From positions 47,918 through 111,917 of the forward strand of contig JACAEM010000009.1 of NCBI GenBank assembly GCA_013388855.1: 64,000 nt of DNA, read 5' to 3'. This DNA is from Chloroflexota bacterium. Its GTDB lineage: Bacteria; Chloroflexota; Anaerolineae; Anaerolineales; Villigracilaceae. Numbering within the stretch: position 1 is the stretch's first letter; each line of letters opens with the position of its first letter. This document shows positions 50,851 to 62,500 of this stretch, piece by piece. The translations under genes were made by a program, and so were the position numbers. Below the pieces are notes generated by a model. The model was not told the DNA's origin. It was given only the letters and a program-made list of their open reading frames with translations, and did not search any database.

Positions 50851-52221
50851 ATGAACAACCTTCAAAAAGCACTCGATTATGCCCACCAAAACCGTGACCG
50901 TTTTCTGGCCGAATTGATCGAGGTGCTCAAGATCCCGTCCATTTCCACTGATGCGGAATATACCCATGAAGTCTTGCGCGCCGCCCAATGGATGGCAGAC
51001 CATCTCAAGAAACTCGGCATCGAAAACGTCGAAATCATGCCCACCGATGGCGGGCATCCTGTCGTCTATGGCGATTATATGAAAAAGCCCGGCGCGAAGA
51101 CCGTGCTGATCTACGGGCATTACGATGTCCAGCCTGCCGACCCGCTGGAGTTGTGGGAGTCTGGTTCGTTTGAGCCGCAGGTGCGCGGCGACCTCTTGTT
51201 TGCACGCGGCTCCTCTGATATGAAGGGACAAGTCCTCTCGACGTTCGACGCGCTTGAGTCCATCATGAAGAACGACAACCTGCCCGTCAACGTCAAATTC
51301 CTGCTGGAGGGGGAGGAGGAGATCGGTTCAAAGAATCTCGAACCTTTCCTCAGGAAGTATGCCGACAAATTCAAAGCAGATGTTTCGCTGAATCCTGATG
51401 CGGGGATGATGGGCGTGGACATGCCGACCATCACATACGGTTTGCGCGGTCTCGCCTATTTCGAAATTCATGTCTGGGGTCCCAAAGCAGACTTGCACTC
51501 CGGTTTATACGGTGGAGCGGTGCATAATCCGGCGCAGGCATTGGCGGAGCTTATCGCCAAGATGCACGATGAAAAGGGACGCATCACCCTGCCCGGTTTC
51601 TACGATAATGTTCGCCCCATCAGTGAGCAGGAACGCGCCGATTTTGCCCGTCTGCCAAACGACGACGCGCATTATTTAGCGGAAACAGGCGTCCCGGCGT
51701 TGTGGGGCGAAGAAGGATACATCTCCGCCGAACGGACCGGCGCGCGTCCCACACTGGAGGTCAACGGTCTGCTCTCCGGGTGGACGGGTCCCGGTTCAAA
51801 GACTGTCCTCCCTGCAAAGGCGATGGCAAAGATCTCCTGTCGCCTTGTTCCCGACCAGACTGACTCTGAAGTCGAAAAGCAGATGAACCGCTTCATGGAG
51901 CAGAACGCGCCGAAGACCGTGAAGTGGGAAGTCAAGAAATTGACAGGCAGTCCGTTTGCGATTGCCGACCTGAATAACCCCGGCGTCAAAGCCATGAACG
52001 ACGCGATGGAGGCTGCTTGGGGCGTACGCCCGTTCTATCGGCGGGAAGGCGGCTCCATCGGCGCAGTGGCGATGTTGCAGCAGATTTGCGGCGTGGAATC
52101 CGTGTTGGTCGGCATGGGCTTGCCCAGTGATAATGTCCATTCCCCGAACGAGCACATGCACCTGCCGACCTGGTACAAGGGTATCGACGCGTTCATCCAT
52201 TTCTTTTACAATTTGAGTTGA
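50851..52221 (+). CDS. M20-family dipeptidase
   Basis: 456 aa. IYGHYDVQPADP (first zinc ligand His), ARGSSDMKGQ (bridging Asp), EGEEEIGS (catalytic Glu) and the dimerisation insert WGPKADLHSGLYGGAVHNPAQAL, then REGGSIGAV. The group includes Xaa-Cys and broad dipeptidases. AGAGGAAC lies before the ATG. It starts 18 bp after the peptide-binding protein and may act on its imported peptides. Confidence 0.93.
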   Translation: MNNLQKALDYAHQNRDRFLAELIEVLKIPSISTDAEYTHEVLRAAQWMADHLKKLGIENVEIMPTDGGHPVVYGDYMKKPGAKTVLIYGHYDVQPADPLELWESGSFEPQVRGDLLFARGSSDMKGQVLSTFDALESIMKNDNLPVNVKFLLEGEEEIGSKNLEPFLRKYADKFKADVSLNPDAGMMGVDMPTITYGLRGLAYFEIHVWGPKADLHSGLYGGAVHNPAQALAELIAKMHDEKGRITLPGFYDNVRPISEQERADFARLPNDDAHYLAETGVPALWGEEGYISAERTGARPTLEVNGLLSGWTGPGSKTVLPAKAMAKISCRLVPDQTDSEVEKQMNRFMEQNAPKTVKWEVKKLTGSPFAIADLNNPGVKAMNDAMEAAWGVRPFYRREGGSIGAVAMLQQICGVESVLVGMGLPSDNVHSPNEHMHLPTWYKGIDAFIHFFYNLS

Positions 52222-52237
52222 GTTTTGTCGATGGATT

Positions 52238-52294
52238 CATCCCGAAGGCTGGATGGTCTGAACAAAGTCTTCAAAGCCGCCTTCGGGGTGTTTT
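52238..52294 (+). terminator. Rho-independent terminator
   Basis: CATCCCGAAGGC (52238-52249) pairs with GCCTTCGGGGTG (52279-52290), with one G-T pair, then TTTT. Same arm sequence as the terminator at 42072-42106. Confidence 0.7.
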
Positions 52295-52320
52295 CATTGA
52301 TTTTGGAAAGAAAATAAATC

Positions 52321-53202
52321 ATGGAAGATAAGATCATTTCATATGGCGGGCAGGCAGTCATCGAGGGCGTGATGATGCGCGGGCAAAAGGTATTTGCCAT
52401 TGCGATGCGCGCGCCGGACGGCAGTATCGCCGTTCATAAGGAAAGTCTGGCGGCGGTCTACCGCTCGAAGATTACGAAAATACCCTTTTTGCGCGGGGTC
52501 ATCCTGCTGTGGGACGCGCTCGGCTTGGGTATGCGCGCATTGACGCTCTCCGCGAACACGCAGACGGGCGAGGAAGAAAAGCTTGAAGGTCCGCAGTTGT
52601 ACCTGACGCTTGGCACTTCATTGGCGATTGGGATTGGTTTGTTTGTCCTGCTTCCCGCCGGGGTGGGCGGGTGGGCGGAACACGCCCTTGGCTGGCAAAA
52701 TCTGGCGCACAATCTACTCGAAGGATTGATGCGTTTGATCCTGCTTGTTGGGTATATCTGGGGAATCGGCTTCCTGCCTGATGTCAAACGTCTCTTTGGG
52801 TATCACGGTGCGGAGCACAAAACCATCAATGCCTACGAAGCAGGCGCAGAATTAACCCCGGAATCGGTTGCAAAATTCCCAATCGAACATCCGCGTTGCG
52901 GAACTGCTTTTATGTTGACATTTGTTTTGCTTGCCATCCTCGTCCACAGCTTGCTGGGAGATATGTCCTTTGCCTGGCGGCTCGCCAGCCGCGTGCTACT
53001 GATACCGGTCATCGCCGGAATTGCGGTTGAATTCATCCGCTGGACTGCCAACCATCTGGATTCGCCCATCGTGCGCATCCTCATCAAGCCGAATCTGGCT
53101 CTGCAATCCCTGACTACGCGCGAACCCGACAGGTCCATGCTGGAGGTCGCCATCGAATCCTTCAAAACCATGCGCCAGGCGGAACAGGAATTTTCGGTAT
53201 AG
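52321..53202 (+). CDS. DUF1385 membrane protein
   Basis: 293 aa. It opens ISYGGQAVIEGVMMRG, then IPFLRGVILLWDALGLGMRAL and the conserved FGYHGAEHKTINAYEAG and HPRCGTAFMLTFV blocks, with 4-5 membrane helices. DUF1385 is widespread and of unknown role. The start is fixed by the family motif. Confidence 0.92.
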   Translation: MEDKIISYGGQAVIEGVMMRGQKVFAIAMRAPDGSIAVHKESLAAVYRSKITKIPFLRGVILLWDALGLGMRALTLSANTQTGEEEKLEGPQLYLTLGTSLAIGIGLFVLLPAGVGGWAEHALGWQNLAHNLLEGLMRLILLVGYIWGIGFLPDVKRLFGYHGAEHKTINAYEAGAELTPESVAKFPIEHPRCGTAFMLTFVLLAILVHSLLGDMSFAWRLASRVLLIPVIAGIAVEFIRWTANHLDSPIVRILIKPNLALQSLTTREPDRSMLEVAIESFKTMRQAEQEFSV

Positions 53203-53223
53203 TTTTTGCCGAGCCGCTTCAGC

Positions 53224-53258
53224 AATAAGGGCAGACAGTCTGTCTGCCCTTATTTTCC
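53224..53258. terminator. Perfect 15-bp palindromic terminator
   Basis: AATAAGGGCAGACAG (53224-53238) and CTGTCTGCCCTTATT (53240-53254) with a 1-nt centre, then TTCC. It ends DUF1385. Confidence 0.75.
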
Positions 53259-53264
53259 ATTAAT

Positions 53265-53291
53265 TTGACACGCATCTTTTCACGTTAGAAT
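53265..53291 (+). promoter_or_regulatory. Promoter of the NAGPA-like gene
   Basis: TTGACA (53265-53270) and TAGAAT (53286-53291), 15-bp spacer; ATG 53299 lies seven bases after the -10, implying a leaderless mRNA. Confidence 0.55.
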
Positions 53292-53298
53292 TCCCGGT

Positions 53299-54183
53299 AT
53301 GAAAAACAGGAAAATGAAATGGGTCATCCCCGGCGGGATTTTGCTGGCAATCGGTCTGTTTTTAATTGTTTATTCAATCTACAATGCCGGACGCCCTGCG
53401 CCCATCCCCGTGACGGAGGAACTGTTCGAAGGAGTAACGTACCACCGCGTAGTCCGTTATCTTCCCCGCCCGATGATCGCGCATGTATTGGTTCTCGATA
53501 AAAAGAAAGGGGATTTCGAATACCTTGTCACGCCGCGTGATAACGAGACCGATGCCCCGTTGAACGCCCGTACCACATCCCAATTCCTCGATGAATTCGG
53601 TGTGCAAATCGCCGTTAATGGAGATGGTTTTACGCCGTGGTGGTCGCGCAGCCCCGCGGATTACTACCCTCATCCCGGCGACACGGTCACGCCAAATGGA
53701 CTATCCGCTTCGGGCGGCGATGTTTATTCGCTTGCCGATGAAGAGGACGCCGGTAAAAAACCCATCTTGTACATCAGCCGTCACAACGACCTATCATTCA
53801 ACAATCCACCGCGCAGAATTTTCAGCGCCATTTCTGGCGATCGGATGCTGGTCTTGAAAGGGGAGGCGGTTGATGATCTCAACGACGCGCGGCGTGAACC
53901 CCGGACTGCCATCGGCGTCAGCGAGAACGGACGGTATGTCGTTCTGGTCGTGGTGGACGGGCGACAGCCGTTCTACAGCGACGGAGCGACCTTCACTGAG
54001 TTGGCGGGCTTGTTGATTGATTTTAAAGCGTTCTTTGGAATGAGTCTGGATGGCGGCGGTTCGTCCACGATGGTGATCGAGGGAAAGGATGGCGAGCCGG
54101 TCATCCTGAATTCACCCATCGATAGTTATATCCCAAGGCGGGAAAGACCGGTGGGGAATCACTTGGGGGTCTTCGTTCAGTAG
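53299..54183 (+). CDS. Phosphodiester glycosidase family (NAGPA-like) protein
   Basis: 294 aa. One N-terminal span (residues ~10-28) anchors an extracytoplasmic NAGPA domain: VQIAVNGDGFTPWW, REPRTAIGVSENGRYVVLVVVDGRQPFYS and MSLDGGGSSTMVIEG. The family cleaves phosphodiester-linked sugars, with wall or sporulation roles in bacteria. Confidence 0.88.
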   Translation: MKNRKMKWVIPGGILLAIGLFLIVYSIYNAGRPAPIPVTEELFEGVTYHRVVRYLPRPMIAHVLVLDKKKGDFEYLVTPRDNETDAPLNARTTSQFLDEFGVQIAVNGDGFTPWWSRSPADYYPHPGDTVTPNGLSASGGDVYSLADEEDAGKKPILYISRHNDLSFNNPPRRIFSAISGDRMLVLKGEAVDDLNDARREPRTAIGVSENGRYVVLVVVDGRQPFYSDGATFTELAGLLIDFKAFFGMSLDGGGSSTMVIEGKDGEPVILNSPIDSYIPRRERPVGNHLGVFVQ

Positions 54184-54196
54184 GGTTTATCCCGCC

Positions 54197-55021
54197 TTAG
54201 AATGCGATCTCGCCGATTTGTTCGAAATTGACATCGAACAATTCCTCCGCTTCCATCTCTGCCTCTGCCTGATCCGCGTTCCCCGCACGGATGCCGCGCT
54301 CGCAGTAGGAGCGATAGGGGCAGAAAACGCACTTTTGGCGGTCATCCGTCAACGGGTAGGAGGAGGTGGAATGAATCTCTTCCGCAAGTTTGAGCAGCGT
54401 GTCCCAATCCCGTTTGTATTGAGCGGATGTATATACAAAATGTGCGGGTTCATCCGGGAAATCGGCAAACCAGTAGATCATTTCAACCTGTTCCGGGTCG
54501 AAGTTTGTGCCGTTGTTGATGTACGTTCCCGCGTGGACAAGCAGAGCGCGATAGACGCGGGTCTGCATGCGGGCGGAAAGCCACTCGTTGCGTGGACGCC
54601 TGCGATAGGTTTTCCAGTCGAAGACGGTGGCTTTGCCATCCTTGACCGCGATAAGGTCGTACTTTGCCATCAGGCGATACCTGCCTAATGGGGCGGAGAG
54701 CGTTGCTTCGGGATATACCCCAGGCAGGTCTCGAAGACCTTTCAATACTTTTGCGTTCAGAAAATTCTCCCACCATCGTTGCAGATTTGCCGAATTTGCC
54801 ATTTTGCTGATCTGCCTGCTGGGTATGCCCACGAGGTATTGTTGTATCAGCCTGTGGAAGTATTCGCCCTCCTGCTGGTGTTTTTCATTTTCCAGCGCAG
54901 GTTCGGACTCGACGGCGGGGTACGATAATTTATCCAAGTAGCGTAACTGGAATCGCCGGGCACAGTCCACGTAATCCTGCAGGGATGATTGGGAAAGTGT
55001 GGTGAATTGGTTGACAGACAT
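54197..55021 (-). CDS. PD-(D/E)XK nuclease-family protein (Cas4/AddB-like, Fe-S)
   Basis: 274 aa. It opens LSQSSLQDYVDCARRFQLRYLDKL, with one Cys, then GEYFHRLI and the nuclease core AKYDLIAVKDGKATVFDWKTYRRRP, followed by QTRVYRALL. The C-terminal CVFCPYRSYCERG completes a 1+3 Cys cluster as in AddB and Cas4. This suits DNA end processing. No cas or add genes are near. ATG 55021 is chosen because TATAAT lies six bases upstream; a longer form would read through that promoter. Confidence 0.88.
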   Translation of the reverse strand: MSVNQFTTLSQSSLQDYVDCARRFQLRYLDKLSYPAVESEPALENEKHQQEGEYFHRLIQQYLVGIPSRQISKMANSANLQRWWENFLNAKVLKGLRDLPGVYPEATLSAPLGRYRLMAKYDLIAVKDGKATVFDWKTYRRRPRNEWLSARMQTRVYRALLVHAGTYINNGTNFDPEQVEMIYWFADFPDEPAHFVYTSAQYKRDWDTLLKLAEEIHSTSSYPLTDDRQKCVFCPYRSYCERGIRAGNADQAEAEMEAEELFDVNFEQIGEIAF

Positions 55022-55097
55022 GGGCGGATTATAGCATTTTGTTGATGGCTGAATTCGGTTATACTTTGTGACGTTAATCATTACTAGGAGATTGAAC

Positions 55098-55943
55098 ATG
55101 GAATGGCTTTTTCAATGGGAAACCCTGATCGCTTTCCTTACCCTTGTCGCTCTTGAACTGGTATTGGGTGTGGATAACGTGATCTTTATTTCGATCCTGG
55201 CAGGCAAGTTGCCGGTGGATCAACAAAAACGGGCACGGACGACCGGTATTTTGGCGGCGGTCATCACCCGCCTTTTGCTTCTGCTTTCCCTGAGTTGGAT
55301 CATCAGTTTGGAAGAACCGCTTTTCCATATCATGGAATTTGGCATCTCAGGACGCGACCTCATCCTGCTGGCAGGTGGACTTTTCCTGCTGTGGAAGAGC
55401 ACTCATGAGATTCATCAGAAATTGGAGGGCGCGGAGGGACATGCCTCTGCGAAGGTCACTGCGTCGTTTTGGAGTGTGGTCGTCCAGATCATGCTGCTGG
55501 ACATCGTTTTCTCTCTCGATTCGGTGATCACTGCCGTGGGCATGGTGGATCACATCGAAATCATGGTCGCGGCGGTCATCATTGCCGCGGTCGTGATGGT
55601 TTTCACGTCCACTCCACTCGGACATTTCGTTGAGCGTCATCCCACCATCAAGATGCTGGCATTGAGTTTCCTGTTGCTGATCGGTTTTACGTTGATTGTC
55701 GAAGGACTGCATCAACATATCCCGAAGGGATACATCTATTTTGCGATGGGCTTCTCGGTCTTTGTGGAAATGCTCAACCTGCGCGTTCGCGCGAAGGCGG
55801 AGCCTGTCGCTTTGCGTGAACCATACAAGGCAGTTGGGCCGACCCCGGCTCCTGCAGTGGCTTCTCCTGTCCCGGCAAAGGTCGGTGCAGGCAGGGCCTC
55901 AACGGTTAGGCGAGCGCCAGCCAAAAAGAAGAAATCGAAGTGA
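55098..55943 (+). CDS. TerC-family membrane protein
   Basis: 281 aa. About seven helices carry the TerC signature LELVLGVDNVIFISILAGKLP and the repeat LLDIVFSLDSVITAVGM, in which Asp residues lie in the membrane. The C-terminus is a basic tail (RRAPAKKKKSK). Members are linked to metal homeostasis, such as manganese export for co-translational metal loading. AGGAG precedes ATG 55098. The gene is divergent from the PD-(D/E)XK gene. Confidence 0.92.
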   Translation: MEWLFQWETLIAFLTLVALELVLGVDNVIFISILAGKLPVDQQKRARTTGILAAVITRLLLLLSLSWIISLEEPLFHIMEFGISGRDLILLAGGLFLLWKSTHEIHQKLEGAEGHASAKVTASFWSVVVQIMLLDIVFSLDSVITAVGMVDHIEIMVAAVIIAAVVMVFTSTPLGHFVERHPTIKMLALSFLLLIGFTLIVEGLHQHIPKGYIYFAMGFSVFVEMLNLRVRAKAEPVALREPYKAVGPTPAPAVASPVPAKVGAGRASTVRRAPAKKKKSK

Positions 55944-55948
55944 TGGAT

Positions 55949-55979
55949 GAAAGATGCGGACTGCACAGTCCGCATCTTT

Positions 55980-55980
<1 letters not shown>
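55949..55980. terminator. Bidirectional 15-bp terminator
   Basis: GAAAGATGCGGACTG (55949-55963), CA, CAGTCCGCATCTTTC (55966-55980), a perfect inverted repeat between the convergent terC and pyrG genes. Confidence 0.85.
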
Positions 55981-57608
<1,628 letters not shown>

Positions 57609-57660
57609 TTAATTCTTTTCGCATCTTGCGCCGACGAATTCAAAATGAGTAAACAAAAGA

Positions 57661-57690
57661 GATGGGGAGGGCGGTGAAGCCCTCCCCATC
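57661..57690 (-). terminator. Terminator of the roadblock gene
   Basis: GATGGGGAGGGC (57661-57672) and GCCCTCCCCATC (57679-57690) form a perfect 12-bp stem; on the minus strand it is followed by TCTTTTGTTT. Confidence 0.75.
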
Positions 57691-57730
57691 GGGGATTGCG
57701 TACTGTGAAGTGAAAGTGTATTCTTCGTTC

Positions 57731-58105
57731 TCATCCGACCAATTTGACGAGATCCTCGGCGGCGCGCCGCATCTCGAGGAAAATCAAGCCCAACTTGGCG
57801 TCGTGACGCGCCATGGCGGTCAGCACCGCTTCCTCCCCAATGGAAGTCAACACAATCGCGCCCTTGTCACCCTTGATGTAGACCTGTTCCAGCCCTGCGC
57901 GTCCCAATTCATTCGAAATCCGCTCGCCCAGGCTCAACATCGCAGCGGACATCGCCGAGACCCGGTCCTCCTCCACGCCTTGTTGCAGGGCGGACGCCAT
58001 GATCAACCCATCCACGGAAACGACAGCCGAGGCCTCGATATCGGGCGCGGCGGCTTGCATATTGCGCAATCGGTCCACCATCTGGTCAGCGCGGTTTTTC
58101 GTCAT
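57731..58105 (-). CDS. Roadblock/LC7-domain protein
   Basis: 124 aa. A single roadblock fold: PDIEASAVVSVDGLIMASALQQGVEEDRVSAMSAAMLSLGERISNELG, then VYIKGDKGAIVLTSIGEEAVLTAMARHDAKLGLIFLEMRRAAEDL. These proteins regulate small Ras-like GTPases (MglB type) or polarity systems. No GTPase gene is adjacent. GGAGAAC precedes ATG 58105. Confidence 0.92.
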   Translation of the reverse strand: MTKNRADQMVDRLRNMQAAAPDIEASAVVSVDGLIMASALQQGVEEDRVSAMSAAMLSLGERISNELGRAGLEQVYIKGDKGAIVLTSIGEEAVLTAMARHDAKLGLIFLEMRRAAEDLVKLVG

Positions 58106-58219
58106 ACTTGTTCTCCTGAATGCCATATCCCGCGGTCAGCGGGGAAGTCTGCCAAAGTTTACCATACTTCAAAAATCAGGAGAATGGCAGACCATTTCAA
58201 ATCCCTAACATGCCTCAAT

Positions 58220-58248
58220 TTGACCAACGTTTCGCTTCGTGCTAAACT
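58220..58248 (+). promoter_or_regulatory. Promoter of the 58283 gene
   Basis: TTGACC (58220-58225) and TAAACT (58243-58248) with a 17-bp spacer, start near 58255. Confidence 0.5.
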
Positions 58249-58282
58249 TATTCGTTCGATTGATCAATATATGGTCCTGTGA

Positions 58283-58894
58283 ATGAAACTCCGGCTCCTA
58301 CTTCCGTTTGTTTTGATTCTGATTGCCGCGCAGAATGCCCCGCCGTTGGCGATCACTTCGCCCCTGGCCGGGGATGTTTTGCGCGGCGTGGTAACGATTA
58401 CCGGCAGGGTGGATGACCCGAACTTTCTTTCCGCCCAACTGGATTTTGGGTATGCCTCCAACCCAGCCGACACCTGGTTCACCCTCCAGACATTTTCCCA
58501 GCCTGTGCAGGATTCAGCGCTCGCCACCTGGGACACGCTTTCCATTACCGATGGTGACTACATCCTGCGTCTGCGCCTGACTCTGACAGACGGCTCATTC
58601 CAGGAGGTGACCATACCTGTCAGCGTGCAGAACAACGTTCCAATCGCATCGCCGACACCTGCCCCAACATCCACACCCGAACCGGAGATCGAAGTGCAGA
58701 TCCCCACGCCGTTCCTGCTTGCCTCCTCACCTACGCCCACCGCACAGCCGCACCCCACTCCAACGCCGCTGCCGACCAACCCGGTCTCGTTGAATCAAAC
58801 TGCCATTTACACCAGCCTTGGTCGCGGCGCGCTGGTTATCCTTGGGTTGTTTGTCTTTGCTGGCATTCTTCTTCTTCGACTTCGACATTCCTGA
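58283..58894 (+). CDS. Secreted, C-terminally anchored Ig-like stalk protein
   Basis: 203 aa. Signal peptide (residues ~1-18), a single beta domain (~20-118: ITSPLAGDVLRGVVTITGRVDD, as in Big-type Ig folds), a Pro/Thr/Glu stalk (~122-165, repeated PTP) and one C-terminal membrane helix with a basic end (LLRLRHS). It is a type-I membrane surface protein; binding partner unknown. It is followed by pth. Confidence 0.8.
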   Translation: MKLRLLLPFVLILIAAQNAPPLAITSPLAGDVLRGVVTITGRVDDPNFLSAQLDFGYASNPADTWFTLQTFSQPVQDSALATWDTLSITDGDYILRLRLTLTDGSFQEVTIPVSVQNNVPIASPTPAPTSTPEPEIEVQIPTPFLLASSPTPTAQPHPTPTPLPTNPVSLNQTAIYTSLGRGALVILGLFVFAGILLLRLRHS

Positions 58895-58929
58895 TACCTG
58901 AAACTTGAAACATGACACTTGATACCTAT
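58886..58929 (+). repeat. ACTTGAAACATGACACTTGATACC word repeat at the pth start
   Basis: Words of the CTGAAACTTGAAACATGACACTTG type span the gap between the two genes, and the pth ATG and first codons (MTLDT) lie within it. No other copy of this word set is obvious in the window. Confidence 0.4.
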
Positions 58930-59496
58930 CTTCTTGTTGGTTTGGGAAACCCGGGCCATGAATACGCCAATACCCGCCATAACTTTGGCTTCATGCTTAT
59001 TGATCGCATTGCCGTGCGTTTGAACGCGCGCGGGATGAAGGTGCAGTCGAAAGCCATTGTCACCGATGCCAAGTACGAAGAACGGAAATTGATCCTTGCC
59101 AAGCCGCAGACCTTCATGAATCTCTCCGGTCAATCGGTGCAGGGATTGGTGCATTTCTACAAAGTCCCTCTTGCCAACGTGATGATCCTCTCCGATGACC
59201 TGGATATTCCCTTCGGCACGATCCGCATCCGTGCCGCGGGCGGGCCGGGCGGGCAGCGCGGATTATCGTCCATCTTGGAGAGACTGGGGACGAAGGAAGT
59301 GCCCCGCCTGCGACTCGGCATCGGTCGTCCGCCCGGCCGCATGGATCCTGCCGATTACGTGCTGCAAAACTTCTCGAAGGACGAACAGCAGATTCTCTCC
59401 GAAGTGCTGGATCGCGCCGCCCAGGCTGTCTTTGCCTTCGTGACGCATGGCTTGAGCAAAGCAATGAATGAATTCAACGGCGGAACCAGAGAGTAG
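58912..59496 (+). CDS. pth: Peptidyl-tRNA hydrolase
   Basis: 194 aa. LLVGLGNPGHEYANTRHNFGFM (with the catalytic His region), PQTFMNLSGQSVQ and MILSDDLDIPFG are canonical. The substrate-side loop reads GGPGGQRGL where the family usually has GGxGGHNGL. It recycles tRNA from peptidyl-tRNA. The last residues (GGTRE) and stop fall in an AGAGA-type repeat that continues toward mfd. Confidence 0.95.
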   Translation: MTLDTYLLVGLGNPGHEYANTRHNFGFMLIDRIAVRLNARGMKVQSKAIVTDAKYEERKLILAKPQTFMNLSGQSVQGLVHFYKVPLANVMILSDDLDIPFGTIRIRAAGGPGGQRGLSSILERLGTKEVPRLRLGIGRPPGRMDPADYVLQNFSKDEQQILSEVLDRAAQAVFAFVTHGLSKAMNEFNGGTRE

Positions 59497-59535
59497 AGAC
59501 CGGGGAGTTGGAATAATTTTCCAACTTCAAAATTC
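59484..59535 (+). repeat. AGAGA-GTAGAGA word repeat between pth and mfd
   Basis: ACCAGAGAGTAGAGACCGGGG is followed by TTGGAATAATTTTCCAA, which is itself palindromic. The same words are seen at 20033-20058 and, in mfd, at 60563-60601. Confidence 0.5.
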
Positions 59536-59560
59536 ACTATTCTCAAAGCTCGATTTTCTT

Positions 59561-62500
59561 ATGCAATTTGTACTCGATAAAATACGCTCTCTCTCTCAAT
59601 ATCAGCGGTTGCTGACAAAACTCCAATCTGCTGGTGAACTGCCCGGTTTGGGATTGCCGCGCGCCGCGCGTTTGCCGCTTCTTGCAGCGTTGCTTGAAGA
59701 TACCAAGCGATCAATCCTGCTCATCACAGATCGCTCCGACCATGCGCTTTCCCTGTTCGATGAATTGGGATTTTGGGTCAAGTCATCGCGTTACCATTTT
59801 GCGGAACCCAATCCATTGTTCTATGAGCAGGCTGCCTGGGGCGTGTCCACCCGGCGCGACCGTTTGCAGGCGCTGACGGCGCTGGCTTCATATCATCTTC
59901 CTTTTGCGCGTAGACCGGAATTCCCGCCTGTGTTTGTCGCCTCCGTGCGTTCATTGATGACGCGTACCATGCCTCGGCGCGATTTCCTGAAAGCGTGCAA
60001 AAAATTATCGATCAATCAGACCATTCAACCAGAAACCTTGCTGCGTTCCTGGGTGGAGATCGGCTACCAGCGTGTCAACACCGTGCTCGAACCAGGACAA
60101 TTCTCCAGCCGGGGCGGTATTCTCGATATATGGGCAACCGCCGAGACGATGCCTGTTCGTTTGGATTTCTTCGGCGATGAGATCGAGACCATCCGCAAGT
60201 TTGACCCGGCATCCCAGCGCACCGTCGAAAAGTTGGATTCCATCCTCATCACTCCGGCACGTGAATACATTGCGGTGGGTGAGCAGGAAACGGAACTTTC
60301 CGAATTTCACATCCCGTTGCTCCATCAACAGCCTGCCAGCCTGCTCGATTATCTCCCGCAAAAAGCCATTGTTCTAATTGATGACCTGTCCATCGTGGAA
60401 AGCATGTCGGAAGAGATCGAAGATCAGGCAGTCAAGTTTAGGCAGGAGAGCATCGCCGAAGAGACACTCTCCACTGATTTTCCGTTACCGTATATTCCAT
60501 GGTCTGAGTTGCGTGACAGCCTGCACGGACAATCCACGCTGGAGTTGGGGTATTCAACCAGAGAAGAGCGACTAGAGAGCGGGGAAGTAGAGAATTCTCT
60601 GGCAGCGTGTTTTGGACATGATGAACGGTTTGGAGGGAGACTTAAACAGTTTGTCGAGTACTTAACTTCCGTCGTAGGAAGAGGCGAACAGGTTGTGGTG
60701 GTATCGCGCCAGTCGCCGCGTCTGTATGAGCTGTGGCTCGAAGCCGATCACCCAGAGTCCGAAACTGCGAGTCCTGAGTTTATCGAAGCATCCCTGAGTG
60801 AAGGCTTTACGGTCAATCATCTGCATCTCATCACAGACTCGGAAGTCTTTGGTTGGGAACGGCCTCAGCCGCGCACACGTCAACGCCCGGTGGCAGAGAC
60901 GCCCGAGTCGGTATATTCCGATTTGCAAGTGGGCGATTACGTTGTACATGTGGATCATGGTATTGGTCGCTTCGGCGGCTTGGTGCAGCGTGAATTGGAT
61001 AACCATGTGCGCGAGTTCCTTGCCGTGGAATACGATAACGGCGGGCAGTTGTTTGTGCCTGTGCATCAAGCCGACCGGCTCACCCGCTACGTCGGTGCGG
61101 AAGGGTCCGTGCCGGGACTCGACCGGTTGGGCGGGCAGGAGTGGCATGAGAAGAAATCGCGCGTCAAAGCGGCGGTGCTGGAAGTGGCGCAAGAGATGCT
61201 CGATCTGTACGCACGGCGAAATGTGGCGCAAGGCTATGCCTTCAAGCCTGATACGAACTGGCAAAGAGAATTGGAAGATTCGTTCCCTTATGTGGAGACG
61301 GAAGACCAGCTCCGTGCGCTGAACGATATCAAGCGCGACATGGAAGCGCCGCGCCCAATGGATCGTTTATTGTGCGGCGATGTCGGTTACGGCAAAACAG
61401 AAGTGGCGTTGCGCGCTGCCTTCAAGGCGGTGATGGATGGCAAACAGGTGGCGGTGCTGGTGCCGACAACGGTCCTGGCGCAACAGCATTATGAAACCTT
61501 CTTGCAGCGATTGGCGGCTTTCCCGGTGACTGTCGAAATGCTTTCGCGCTTCCGTACGCCACGCGAACAGACAGAGATTCTCTTCAAGCTGGCGACTGGC
61601 GAAATTGATATTGTAATCGGAACGCACCGCCTCATTTCGAGTGACGTGCAGTTCAAGGATTTGGGATTGGTCATTATTGATGAAGAGCAGCGTTTTGGCG
61701 TGACACATAAGGAACACCTCAAGAAACTCCGCACCGAAGTGGATGTACTCACGCTGACAGCCACGCCAATCCCGCGTACGTTGTACATGGCGCTAACCGG
61801 CGTGCGTGACATTTCGAACCTCAACACACCGCCCGAGGAACGCCTGCCGATCGTCACACATGTTGGACCGTATTCGCCGAAACTAGTGCGTCAGGCGATC
61901 CTGCGCGAACTGGAACGCGGCGGACAGGTCTTTTTCGTCCATAACCGGGTCCACACCATCGAAGCGATGAAGATGCACCTCAATCAGCTTGTGCCCGAAG
62001 CGCGCGTGGATATTGGACACGGGCAGATGCCCGAACAGCAGTTGGCGGCGGTGATGCACCGCTTCAATGATGGAGAGATTGACATCCTGCTTTCCACCAC
62101 GATCATCGAATCAGGATTGGATATCCCGAACGCGAACACTCTCATTGTGGACCGCGCCGACACCTTTGGCTTGGCTCAGCTTTATCAACTGCGCGGTCGC
62201 GTCGGACGTGGAGCGGTTCGGGCGTATTCCTACTTCTTTCGCCATAAGAAGTTTTCTCCCACGGTTGAGGGTCAGCAGAGACTCGAAGTCATTGCTGAGA
62301 ACACACAGCTTGGCGCGGGCTATTCCATTGCCATGCGCGACCTGGAAATCCGCGGCGCAGGGGATTTGCTTGGTACGCGCCAGCATGGACATATTCAGGC
62401 GGTAGGGTTTCACCTGTACACGCGGTTACTGGCGGATGCGGTGAGGCAGATAAGAGCCGTTGGTAAGTTGGAAGGTTTCAAAGTTGAACAACCTGCCAGC

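Noticed and set aside
54197..55021. Cas4 of a CRISPR system
   Set aside because: The Fe-S nuclease pattern fits, but there are no other cas genes and no direct-repeat array in the window.
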